Assembly: GCA_945885485.1 (NCBI GenBank)
Contig: CAMCYT010000060.1
Span: 1-12,586 of the forward strand
From: Prosthecobacter debontii
GTDB lineage: Bacteria; Verrucomicrobiota; Verrucomicrobiia; Verrucomicrobiales; Akkermansiaceae
DNA length: 12,586 bases
Reading direction: 5' to 3'
Under the pieces are notes generated by a model. That model saw only the letters and a list, made by a program, of their open reading frames with translations. It was not told where the DNA came from and searched no databases. A program made the position numbers and the translations under genes. Of the stretch, positions 1 to 6,972 are shown piece by piece; the stretch's first letter is position 1; the number at the start of each line of letters is the position of its first letter.

Positions 1-62
1 AAATAAACTGCCAGGCATACAATTAGCTTGGCGGAGGCTTTTTGGGGTGGTAGGTTATTGCT

Positions 63-1190
63 ATGGATGTGCCAAATGAAGATAAACAAAGGGATTTAGA
101 GGGGCTAAAGGTCTGGTCTCCTCTGGAGTTGGCGGAGATGAAAACGGGGCGGCGGTTGGGGCAGATTCGGCGGGCTAGAGGGTTCTCCGGGCGCAAGCGG
201 ATGCGCGTGACGGATTGCTCGGCGTGTTATCACGTGATGTCGCGGGTGGTGAATGGCGAGTTCTTGCTGGGCTCGATTGAGAAGGAGGCATTGCGTCGGA
301 TGATGTGGCGTATGGCGACATTTTCAGGGGTTGAAATCCTAACCTATGCGATCATGGCCAATCATTTTCACATTTTACTCAAAGTGCCTGAACAGAAAGA
401 CTGGCTGAAACGTTTCGAAGGCAAGGAGGGAGAGGAAAGGTTTTTCGAGCATCTTTCACTGGTGTATTCAAAGGCTTTCATCACTCAATTCCGAAGTGAA
501 ATCACCGAGTTACGCAATCGCCACGAAGAGGATGCGGCGCAGGCTTTGTTAGAGCGATTCCAACAACGGTTCTGTGATCTGAGTTTGTTTGTCAAAGAAC
601 TCAAAGAGCGTTTCAGCCGTTGGTATAACAAGCAGAACAGCCGACGTGGGACGCTGTGGATGGATAGGTTCAAAAGCGTGCTGGTGGAGACGGGTGAAGC
701 GTTACAGACGATGGCGGGTTATATCGATTTGAACCCGGTGCGGGCAGGGATTGTGAAAGATCCGGCGATGTATGCGTGGAGTGGTTATGGGGAGGCGGTT
801 GGCGGGAGCAAACGAGCACGGCGTGGACTTTGTAAAGTGTTGGAAGTTGCGCAGGACGGGTGGAATACGAAAGCACATGTGTATTATCGGAATTGGTTGT
901 ATGGAGAGGCTACGGTGACAGAAGACTCACGAAGAAAAGGGTATACCCAAGATCAGGTGAAGGCTGCTCAAGCCGCAGTGGAAAATTTTCTATTTTTACC
1001 CATGTTAGAAATACGCAAGCGGATGAAGTGTTTCAGCGAAGGGATCGCGCTAGGCAGTGAAGATTATGTGAAAGGAATGGCAGCGAGGTATCAGGCGCAG
1101 TTTGAGAGACAGAAGGAACGAACGGCGAAGCCATTGAAAAGCGCAAGCGGTGGGAAAACGGGATCAATTTTTGTGATGCGAGGTAACTGA
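63..1190 (+). CDS. REP-associated tyrosine (Y1/HUH) transposase, IS200-like fold
   Basis: This predicted 375-residue protein is a single-strand-DNA transposase of the RAYT/Y1 type, related to IS200/IS605 TnpA; such enzymes are linked to the spread of short palindromic REP hairpins. The core begins at YHVMSRV (56-62). The metal-binding HUH motif is HFH at 101-103 within ANHFHILLKV. A family block near 185-205 reads FSRWYNKQN then RRGTLWMDRF, with Tyr188 as a candidate nucleophile, and is followed by YIDLNPVRAGIV (220-231) and YAWSGY (237-242), all hallmark RAYT sequence. The C-terminal tail contains FSEGIALGS, also typical. At 375 residues it is longer than short RAYTs because of an insert with charged, coiled-coil-like sequence at about 110-180. 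The ATG at 63 has no strong ribosome binding site, and bases 1-62 upstream show no recognisable gene. The frame is intact, so it may be functional. The family assignment is firm; activity is not shown. Confidence 0.9.
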   Translation: MDVPNEDKQRDLEGLKVWSPLELAEMKTGRRLGQIRRARGFSGRKRMRVTDCSACYHVMSRVVNGEFLLGSIEKEALRRMMWRMATFSGVEILTYAIMANHFHILLKVPEQKDWLKRFEGKEGEERFFEHLSLVYSKAFITQFRSEITELRNRHEEDAAQALLERFQQRFCDLSLFVKELKERFSRWYNKQNSRRGTLWMDRFKSVLVETGEALQTMAGYIDLNPVRAGIVKDPAMYAWSGYGEAVGGSKRARRGLCKVLEVAQDGWNTKAHVYYRNWLYGEATVTEDSRRKGYTQDQVKAAQAAVENFLFLPMLEIRKRMKCFSEGIALGSEDYVKGMAARYQAQFERQKERTAKPLKSASGGKTGSIFVMRGN

Positions 1191-1307
1191 GAGATAGATT
1201 TCACCCATGATGAGGTAATCGGTAGCAAGAGCTTTGTGAACGATGCGTTTGATGCCGCGCGAGAGAATCGATCGGTGTGGAAAAGCTCATTGATTTTTAG
1301 CCTTTAG
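1191..1307 (+). pseudogene. Remnant of a second RAYT C-terminus, in frame after the transposase stop
   Basis: Directly after the TGA of the transposase (1188-1190) the same frame stays open to a TAG at 1305-1307 and reads EIDFTHDEVIGSKSFVNDAF and onward. The segment F-T-x-x-x-V-I-G-S-K-x-F-V-N resembles the C-terminal motif of REP transposases and parallels the intact gene's own tail, FSEGIALGSEDYVKG. It has no start codon of its own. It is most simply the stump of another transposase copy, or a former longer C-terminus cut off by a nonsense change. The resemblance was judged by eye over about 20 residues. Confidence 0.45.
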
Positions 1308-1490
1308 CTTCGCTCTCAGTGTATGCTGGACTGCGTTTAAGAGGCGGGATTCTCCTGTCACCCTCGATGATTTTTTTGGCTATCCAACGTAAATTCGCCC
1401 TATTTCAAAGCAATTAAAACTTGATCTAACAGTTCTGATCCAAAAAAAATTTCTATGACTTCAAATTAACACGATCATAGTGACCTTAAC
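1308..1490. other. AT-rich spacer with no recognisable gene
   Basis: This stretch separates the two transposase relics. It is AT-rich with several homopolymer runs and stops in all frames. I see no convincing coding sequence, RNA gene or long inverted repeat. It could contain the decayed left end of the IS4-family element that follows, but no terminal inverted repeat could be identified. Confidence 0.5.
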
Positions 1491-1501
1491 TCATTTTTTT
1501 C

Positions 1502-2047
1502 AATCCTTTAGTTCAAGTTTATCCTCTTGCGGATTGCTCTTATCAGTGTTCCTTCATCAGCGATTTAGACTTCGCTAAACTCGGAATTCTTCGCTATCTG
1601 AGCCATGCTAAAACAGGTCATCAATTCCTCCAGCATCACGCCGATCAGGGCCAGCAAGACATCGACCCAAGCCACTTTTTCAAAACTCTTAGAAGTAAGC
1701 GCCGCTTAAAAAACACATCCTCTCTCAACGAGCTTTTACGCAGCACCATTCAGAGCGAAATGAACGATCCTTTCGCCGACTTCAAAGAGTTGCAAAAAGT
1801 CGATATTTACGCAGCAGACGGCCTTTATCACCACGCGGCAGCCTTTGATTCGAAGCCGACAAATCTCGGAGAAAAAGCTAACGCTACCGGTCATTTTTTC
1901 CGCCTTGATCTACGCAACCATCACCTCGGTCATCTTGCGATAGGCCTTCCAGATAAGGGCAAAAAGCGCAGCCATGACGTCACTGTTATCAAGCAATCAG
2001 ATTTGAAAACGCTTCGTAACAACGCGCCTAAAGGCCGAAAAGTTCTC
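1502..2047 (+). pseudogene. Truncated IS4-family transposase remnant
   Basis: A continuous frame without an early ATG translates to recognisable DDE transposase sequence. LDFAKLGILRYLSHAKTGHQ begins at 1565, followed by FFKTL, the stretch SSLNELL, then DPFADFKELQKVDIYAADG from 1763, ATGHFFRLDLRNHH, and HDVTVIKQSDLKTLRN ending in KGRKVL at 2047. This pattern is known from IS4-family elements common in Verrucomicrobiota, and the Asp of AADG is probably the first catalytic acidic residue. The first in-frame ATG is at 1760, inside the domain, and the frame has no start upstream to its preceding stop (TAA at 1487-1489), so the N-terminus is lost. After KVL the homology breaks off and the frame runs into sequence beside and antisense to the end of eutC, stopping at 2096-2098. 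The C-terminal half, with the last catalytic residue, is therefore missing. It cannot be active. Confidence 0.8.
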
Positions 2048-2051
2048 ATAA

Positions 2052-2071
2052 GGGGACAGACAAACTGCCCC
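2052..2071 (-). terminator. Candidate intrinsic terminator of the eutBC operon
   Basis: Read on the minus strand, one base after the eutC stop codon, the sequence forms GGGGCAG, loop TTTGT, then CTG-T-CCCC: a 7-bp GC-rich stem with one bulged base. It is followed by TTATGAGAAC, so the U-tract is poor. Position and GC content favour a terminator. The bulged-hairpin shape, lying at the edge of a transposon relic and in the same window as a RAYT gene, is also compatible with a REP-like element. No second copy was seen in the window. Confidence 0.45.
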
Positions 2072-2072
2072 A

Positions 2073-2831
2073 TCAGACTTGCCCCGAAGCAATGGTAACT
2101 GCTTGGTTATCCTTAAGATGCACTCCGCTCAGACCCAGGCGGCGAGATTCTTTTAAGAGCCATGCTAGTTTCCGAGCAGCATCTGCAGGAGTGATACCCT
2201 CAGGACGAATGTTTGAGACACAGTTTCGATCAGCGTCGGTGCAGTTAAGGTTCGGGTTTGCGGTGAAGTAAGCTCCAAGGCTGTCAGGGGTGCCGAGGCC
2301 GGGTCGTTCGCCTAACAGCATCAGCGTAAACCGTGCGCCAAGGGCGAAGCCGATCTCATCCTGCACTTTCACACGAGCCAAGGGCACGATGTAGACTGGG
2401 CTGATTATCCAGCCCTCTTCTTTAAGCTCATGAATCAGGGGAACCAATGTCGCACACGCATGGTTTAATGCGGCAGTTGCGGACAGACCATCGGAGACGA
2501 TGAGTGCGAGACCGGGCTGACTTGGTGTTAGGCTTGCGCGTGACGCTGGGTCGAGACTCCGCCCGAGATCCGGACGCAGGAGATACGTGGTGCGATCTGG
2601 CACCGCTGTGGAGAGAAAAACGGTTGGGATTTCTGAGGTATGAAGTTGAGCTGCAAGAGCTTCAGAATCGAAGCGAGCGTGGACCGCATCTCTTGCCCGC
2701 GCATGTGAAAGCCGGAAATCCAGCACAGCGGCGGTAGGTTGGCTGCCGCCTGTCCGACCGATGGCGATCCGTGCCGCAGTAAACTGCTTTAAATGAGACC
2801 AGGGATCCGAAACCGTGAGTTCGCTTTTCAT
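2073..2831 (-). CDS. eutC: Ethanolamine ammonia-lyase small (beta) subunit EutC
   Basis: This is the small subunit of adenosylcobalamin-dependent ethanolamine ammonia-lyase, which with EutB converts ethanolamine to acetaldehyde and ammonia in the cytoplasm. Family signatures are complete: ARIAIGRTGGSQPT (20-33), LSHARARDAVH (41-51), SDGLSATAALNHA (113-125), LGARF then LLGERPGLGTPDSLGAY (172-188), and TDADRNCVSNIRPEGI (198-213), ending with SGVHLKDNQA near the C-terminus. From ATG 2831 it is 252 residues, somewhat shorter than enterobacterial EutC (about 295), the difference being in the poorly conserved N-terminus. A TTG at 2873 would add 14 unconserved residues and overlap eutB by 35 bases, so ATG 2831, 7 bases past the eutB stop, is preferred. 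No good ribosome binding site is visible, so translation is probably coupled to eutB. Nothing indicates damage. Confidence 0.96.
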   Translation of the reverse strand: MKSELTVSDPWSHLKQFTAARIAIGRTGGSQPTAAVLDFRLSHARARDAVHARFDSEALAAQLHTSEIPTVFLSTAVPDRTTYLLRPDLGRSLDPASRASLTPSQPGLALIVSDGLSATAALNHACATLVPLIHELKEEGWIISPVYIVPLARVKVQDEIGFALGARFTLMLLGERPGLGTPDSLGAYFTANPNLNCTDADRNCVSNIRPEGITPADAARKLAWLLKESRRLGLSGVHLKDNQAVTIASGQV

Positions 2832-2838
2832 GAAAAAA

Positions 2839-4215
2839 TCAGTTTTCTGGGAGAAGGGGATGGTTCGGAGCAACAGGGATGAGATGTTTTCCCTGATGCA
2901 CGATGTTCATTTTCTCCAGCCATTCCTCAAACTCCGGAGCAGGTCGTAGATTGAGGGCTTGGCGGAGGTAATGGCTGTCGTGGAATGAAGTCGATTGGTA
3001 GCCAAGCATGATGTCATCCGCTCCGGGAACGCCCATGATAAAGTTGCAACCTGCGACGCCAAGCAATGTTAGAAGTGTGTCCATGTCATCCTGATCTGCC
3101 TCGACATGATTGGTGTAACAGACGTCCACTCCTATCGGAAGACCTAACAGTTTTCCGCAGAAGTGATCTTCCAAACCGGCGCGGATGATCTGTTTGCCAT
3201 CGTAGAGATACTCTGGGCCGATGAACCCGACCACCGTGTTGACGAGTAGGGGTGAGAACGCTCGTGCCACGGCGTAGGCACGCACCTCGCAGGTTTGTTG
3301 ATCCAGGCCATGGTGCGCGTTAGCGGATAGGCAGGAGCCTTGGCCGGTTTCGAAATACATGCAGTTTGAACCGACGCTGCCACGTTTCAGCGATCGCGCG
3401 GCATCATGGGCTTCACGGAGTAGTGAGAGTGAAATGCCAAAGCTATTGTTTGCGGCCTGAGTGCCTGCTACAGATTGGAAAACTAGATCCGTCGGTGCAC
3501 CCACTGCCATGCACCGCATGGCAGTGGTCACATGGGTGAGGATGCAGGATTGGGTGGGAATTTCGAAGCGGTGGATGAGATCGTCTAACAGGTGCAGCAG
3601 GGTGCTGACCGCAGCCACGCTGTCGCTTGCGGGATTGATTCCGATGACGGCGTCTCCGCAGCCGTAAAGCATGCCGTCCAAGATGGATGCCGCGATGCCT
3701 TTAGGATCGTCGGTCGGATGATTCGGCTGGAGGCGGACGGATAGACGACTAGGTAAACCGATGGTGGAGCGAAATGCGGTCACGACTGAGCATTTCTGGG
3801 CGACCAAAACCAGATCCTGATTTCCCATTATTTTAGAAACCGCCGCGACCATTTCAGGTGTTAGACCTGGAGCCAGAGCGGCGAGAAGCGGAGCATCGGT
3901 TTCATAGCGGAGAAGCCAGTTTCTGAACTCACCGACTGTTAGATTCGAGACAGGGGCGAACGCATTCGCATCGTGCGTGTCGATGATCAAGCGGGTGACT
4001 TCATCCTCTTCGTATGGCACCAGCAAATCCTCGAGAAAACGGCTGAGCGGTACATCTGCGAGTAGCATCTGAGCAGCTACACGCTCCTCTGCAGAAGCGG
4101 CACCCACTCCGGCCAGTTCGTCTCCAGAGCGCCGCGGTGTCGCCTTTGCCATCAGCTCGGAGAGAGAGCTAAATCGATGGCTAGTCGTGCCGAGCGTCAG
4201 GGAGAAGGGGCTCAT
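2839..4215 (-). CDS. eutB: Ethanolamine ammonia-lyase large (alpha) subunit EutB
   Basis: This is the catalytic TIM-barrel subunit of adenosylcobalamin-dependent ethanolamine ammonia-lyase. It is 458 residues, matching the family's usual 450-465. Substrate-binding residues known from the E. coli enzyme (Arg160, Gln162, Asn193, Glu287, Asp362) have clear counterparts: Arg161 and Gln163 in SVRLQPNHPTDD, Asn194 in IGINPASDS, Glu289 in MYFETGQGS, and Asp364 in IGVDVCYTNH. MGVPGADDIMLGYQSTSFHD (394-413) is also characteristic. The ATG at 4215 overlaps the stop of the upstream esterase gene in an ATGA arrangement. The frame is open further upstream, but that part lies inside the esterase gene and has no EutB homology. 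No EutA reactivase, permease, aldehyde dehydrogenase or shell protein is encoded nearby, so these functions must come from elsewhere or be absent. Confidence 0.97.
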   Translation of the reverse strand: MSPFSLTLGTTSHRFSSLSELMAKATPRRSGDELAGVGAASAEERVAAQMLLADVPLSRFLEDLLVPYEEDEVTRLIIDTHDANAFAPVSNLTVGEFRNWLLRYETDAPLLAALAPGLTPEMVAAVSKIMGNQDLVLVAQKCSVVTAFRSTIGLPSRLSVRLQPNHPTDDPKGIAASILDGMLYGCGDAVIGINPASDSVAAVSTLLHLLDDLIHRFEIPTQSCILTHVTTAMRCMAVGAPTDLVFQSVAGTQAANNSFGISLSLLREAHDAARSLKRGSVGSNCMYFETGQGSCLSANAHHGLDQQTCEVRAYAVARAFSPLLVNTVVGFIGPEYLYDGKQIIRAGLEDHFCGKLLGLPIGVDVCYTNHVEADQDDMDTLLTLLGVAGCNFIMGVPGADDIMLGYQSTSFHDSHYLRQALNLRPAPEFEEWLEKMNIVHQGKHLIPVAPNHPLLPEN

Positions 4216-6758
4216 GGTGTCTGCCCGAGTGAAGGCAATTTCTGCTCCTCGATTGACACACTCAAGGGGCCAATCGCTGGGATGTAGTAATCCGGATTGT
4301 AGTTGTTCATGGGGAAGTTGGCGACGGCGATGGTTACTTTGCCGCCCTTGAAGTCGCCGAGGAAATCCTGCCAAACCTGACTGCCGCGCAGTCCTTGCCT
4401 GCGCCAAGCGGTGACGCCGGCCGTTACTTCTGTTAGTGGCTTGCCATTGATGTAGATCGCGTAGCCCTCGCCGGAGTTTTCGTGAATACTGCCATCTAAC
4501 CGGATTCGGTAGCGGTGGCCTTCTTTTGCTGGAGGTAGATCGAAGGTCTGGCGCATGAGCACGACGTCGTTGCCTATAGTGGTGGTTGGCATGGTGCGTT
4601 TGAGCGGATAGAGCGGATACTTAGCAATCCATGCGAGACTTTCCGGCACCATTTCGTCCATCTTCATGCCGAAGGGCGCGGCGCCGTTTTTCCAGCCAGC
4701 CTTTTTTGTATCGAAATCCGGCATGAACCATTGATTAAGCTCGGTTGGATATTTCACCACGAAAGGTGGGGCTTTGACGCTATCTTTCGGTGGAGCGCTC
4801 TTTGGTGCGGGAGTTGCTTCGTTTCCAGCGCCCTCATCCTCATTGACTGGAGCGGCTGTTGATTTGTTCAGATACGGACTGTCGGCGACATCGAAACCGA
4901 TGTAATCCCACTTCGCGCTTTTCATGTCGGCGATGACGGGCTTCCAATCGTAATCATGGATGTCGGCAGCTTGTAGGAAAGCCACCGCGTCATCCACGGC
5001 ATCGTCCAAATACTCGGGTAGTTTGGCGGGTTTTGATTGGGCTTGGACGAGCTGTCCTTTCAGCACGGGCTGGATTTTTGTATCGGCGAGGAAGGCAGTC
5101 ATGAGGCCATCGAGAATCATCGGTTTGACCACTGCATTGGATGCGGCGATCTGCTCGGGAGTCGGTGCTGGCTTAGCGGCTTCGGCTGCGACTTGAGCGG
5201 TCACTTTGGCCTCGCGGTCAGACTTGGGGATTTCTTCAGCTTGCCCGCCCATGAGTCGAACCATCGCCCGTCCCATTGCCTCACCGACCAGCAAGTAGGT
5301 TTCCGGGTTGCGGTGGTAGTGATAGTTTTGGCTGCGGGGAGATTCTTCGATCTCACGCCAGAAGTCGCGGGTGTCGACTGAAGCGACACTACCCACGAGA
5401 TCCGGATGCTGCTTGGCATCGCCGACGGCCATCTGCGCTTCCCAGACACCTTTCCATGGGCCGCTCATTAAGCGATATCCTTCAAATCCAACGGTGGCCA
5501 CGACAGCCTTCATCTTTGGCGCTTTGAACTCCTTGCGCAGGTCTTGGATGATATCGACCAAGCATTTTTCGTAATCCTCTTTGGTGGATCCGCTGTCCTT
5601 GTGTCCCTGAAACCAACCGAAGCCAGCGATCTCATATCCTTGTCCTTTGTAGCCGGGCACCAACTTGTCGATGTTGGCTAAAGTTTCGTGCACACCTTTG
5701 ATCATGGCGCGGTATTCATAGCCTTCAAAATCGCTGTCGGAGGTCATTCCACTCGAAGGTGGGCGGAAATCATATCTCAGAGAGCGGTTGCCTTGTGCGG
5801 TCTTGATCAACAGAACCTGCTCGTCATGGAAAGTGCCCATCACGTATCCGAAGCCTACTTCGGGGCCGATAGAATTGCACTTAGGTAAACATTTTTTGTT
5901 AGATTCGGCGCTCATCGGCGCGCCTTTGCCGCCTTCCGTCAAACGCGCTTCTTGGAAATACACATCGTTACGTACGGTCCAGTTGCCGGCATCGTCGATG
6001 AGATAGGGAAACTTGCCGTCTTTTTTGGTCAAGGTGACGAGATCGCCTTTGCCGACCAAATCGATCTGCTCCAACCAAAAAGCTGCGGAACCACCTTTGA
6101 AGTAAGTGATTTGGAGCGGATAGCGTTTTCCGGCCTCAATGGTGACTTTGGTAAGCGCCGGTTTGCCGCCGATGTCTTTGCGATAAACTTCTTTGCCATC
6201 CACCAGAGCGACAGAGTGCGTGCTCTCTCCATATCCGACGTGGACGAGATAATTGCCAGTCGTCGGAACATCGATGAAGGCGCTGACCATCGTTGTGCCC
6301 GACGCGTCGACCTCTGGAATCTGAGCCGACACCGTGCCGAGTGCTAGGGGTTTGGTTGGGGTGATCTTGGCTTTCGCACCCAGATCTGGAGGATAAATGG
6401 CAAGCAACGCGCCGCTTGGAGCGGAGGGGTCGGCGGATTGATAGATCCCATGAGTTCTCAGGGCGGGCACACCTCTCCAAACCCATTGGCAGGCGGATTT
6501 CGTACGGGACAATCCAACCGGCATTTCACCGGGAATGATGGCCGGATCCGCAGAAAGATAGACCGCTGGGTAGGGTGGTTGGGTTCCAGTGATGTCGCCC
6601 ATGCCGACCATGTTCGACTGGCCGGCAAGGATATAGACTTTGACCGGCTTGGTAGCATCGCCGGGTTTGTCGTCGGGGCGGGGGAGATTTAAAGGGATGG
6701 GCGCAGCCTGAAGGGTGGCCATGGTGAGCGCTGCGGAAAGAAGAAGGTATGGTTTCAT
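4212..6758 (-). CDS. Secreted SASA (sialate O-acetylesterase-like) SGNH hydrolase with inserted PA14-like domain
   Basis: This is a predicted exported carbohydrate-esterase-like enzyme of 848 residues. The N-terminus MKPYLLLSAALTMATLQA is a signal peptide, probably cut before APIP. The SGNH/SASA core starts with VYILAGQSNMVGMG, with Ser48 as nucleophile in GQSN. It is interrupted at about 155-235 by a beta-rich PA14-like module (DVPTTGNYLVHVGYG; ALVDGKEVYRKDI; ITYFKGGSAAFWLEQIDL), then resumes with GFGWFQGHKD (379-388) and NYHYHRNPETY, where His480 or His482 is the candidate catalytic histidine. After about residue 505 come an Ala/Pro-rich linker, a helical segment, a second low-complexity linker, and a C-terminal beta-sandwich (about 690-840) resembling sugar-binding domains. 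The ATG at 6758 starts right at the signal peptide; an ATG at 6779 would add 7 residues. It is the first gene of the eutBC operon. SASA enzymes deacetylate sialic acid or hemicellulose, but the true substrate here is unknown. Confidence 0.85.
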   Translation of the reverse strand: MKPYLLLSAALTMATLQAAPIPLNLPRPDDKPGDATKPVKVYILAGQSNMVGMGDITGTQPPYPAVYLSADPAIIPGEMPVGLSRTKSACQWVWRGVPALRTHGIYQSADPSAPSGALLAIYPPDLGAKAKITPTKPLALGTVSAQIPEVDASGTTMVSAFIDVPTTGNYLVHVGYGESTHSVALVDGKEVYRKDIGGKPALTKVTIEAGKRYPLQITYFKGGSAAFWLEQIDLVGKGDLVTLTKKDGKFPYLIDDAGNWTVRNDVYFQEARLTEGGKGAPMSAESNKKCLPKCNSIGPEVGFGYVMGTFHDEQVLLIKTAQGNRSLRYDFRPPSSGMTSDSDFEGYEYRAMIKGVHETLANIDKLVPGYKGQGYEIAGFGWFQGHKDSGSTKEDYEKCLVDIIQDLRKEFKAPKMKAVVATVGFEGYRLMSGPWKGVWEAQMAVGDAKQHPDLVGSVASVDTRDFWREIEESPRSQNYHYHRNPETYLLVGEAMGRAMVRLMGGQAEEIPKSDREAKVTAQVAAEAAKPAPTPEQIAASNAVVKPMILDGLMTAFLADTKIQPVLKGQLVQAQSKPAKLPEYLDDAVDDAVAFLQAADIHDYDWKPVIADMKSAKWDYIGFDVADSPYLNKSTAAPVNEDEGAGNEATPAPKSAPPKDSVKAPPFVVKYPTELNQWFMPDFDTKKAGWKNGAAPFGMKMDEMVPESLAWIAKYPLYPLKRTMPTTTIGNDVVLMRQTFDLPPAKEGHRYRIRLDGSIHENSGEGYAIYINGKPLTEVTAGVTAWRRQGLRGSQVWQDFLGDFKGGKVTIAVANFPMNNYNPDYYIPAIGPLSVSIEEQKLPSLGQTP

Positions 6759-6771
6759 GATGGGTTGCGGG

Positions 6772-6796
6772 TGATCCATGGATCAGACATGGATCA
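6772..6796. promoter_or_regulatory. Perfect 14-bp palindrome plus direct repeat upstream of the esterase-eutBC operon
   Basis: TGATCCATGGATCA (6772-6785) is a perfect inverted repeat 13 bases upstream of the esterase start at 6758. Its right part, CATGGATCA (6777-6785), is repeated directly at 6788-6796, an 11-bp period close to one helical turn. This could be an operator in the 214-bp divergent region shared with the permease operon, or chance. No -10 or -35 box could be placed with confidence. Confidence 0.35.
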
Positions 6797-6972
6797 ATGA
6801 GTCGGTCTATTACGCGGCAGGTTTGTCAGGTTTGTCGGAGGATTTCAATGAGAAGATCCTAGCCAGAGGAGAACACAAGGGGATTGGATATCGAAAATTA
6901 CATCTTCAAGCTGACTTGAAACTGATGCATCTTGCCACTTGCCAGAATTGTCTCCGCCCGTGATTCTCTGAC

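Noticed and set aside
2832..2873. TTG start for eutC at 2873
   Set aside because: It would add 14 unconserved residues and overlap eutB by 35 bases. ATG 2831 lies 7 bases after the eutB stop.
4213..4407. N-terminal extension of eutB to a start at 4407
   Set aside because: The extra 64 residues lie inside the esterase gene on the same strand in another frame, are Arg/Gln-rich and lack EutB homology. ATG 4215 gives the normal family length and an ATGA junction.
4960..6692. Several plus-strand open frames antisense to the esterase gene
   Set aside because: The minus-strand gene has a signal peptide, catalytic blocks and coherent domains across this span. The antisense frames have no recognisable motifs and are codon-bias shadows.
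6778..6963. 61-residue open frame upstream of the permease
   Set aside because: It has no recognisable family and overlaps the divergent palindrome. Its composition looks like leader sequence, so it is treated as non-coding.
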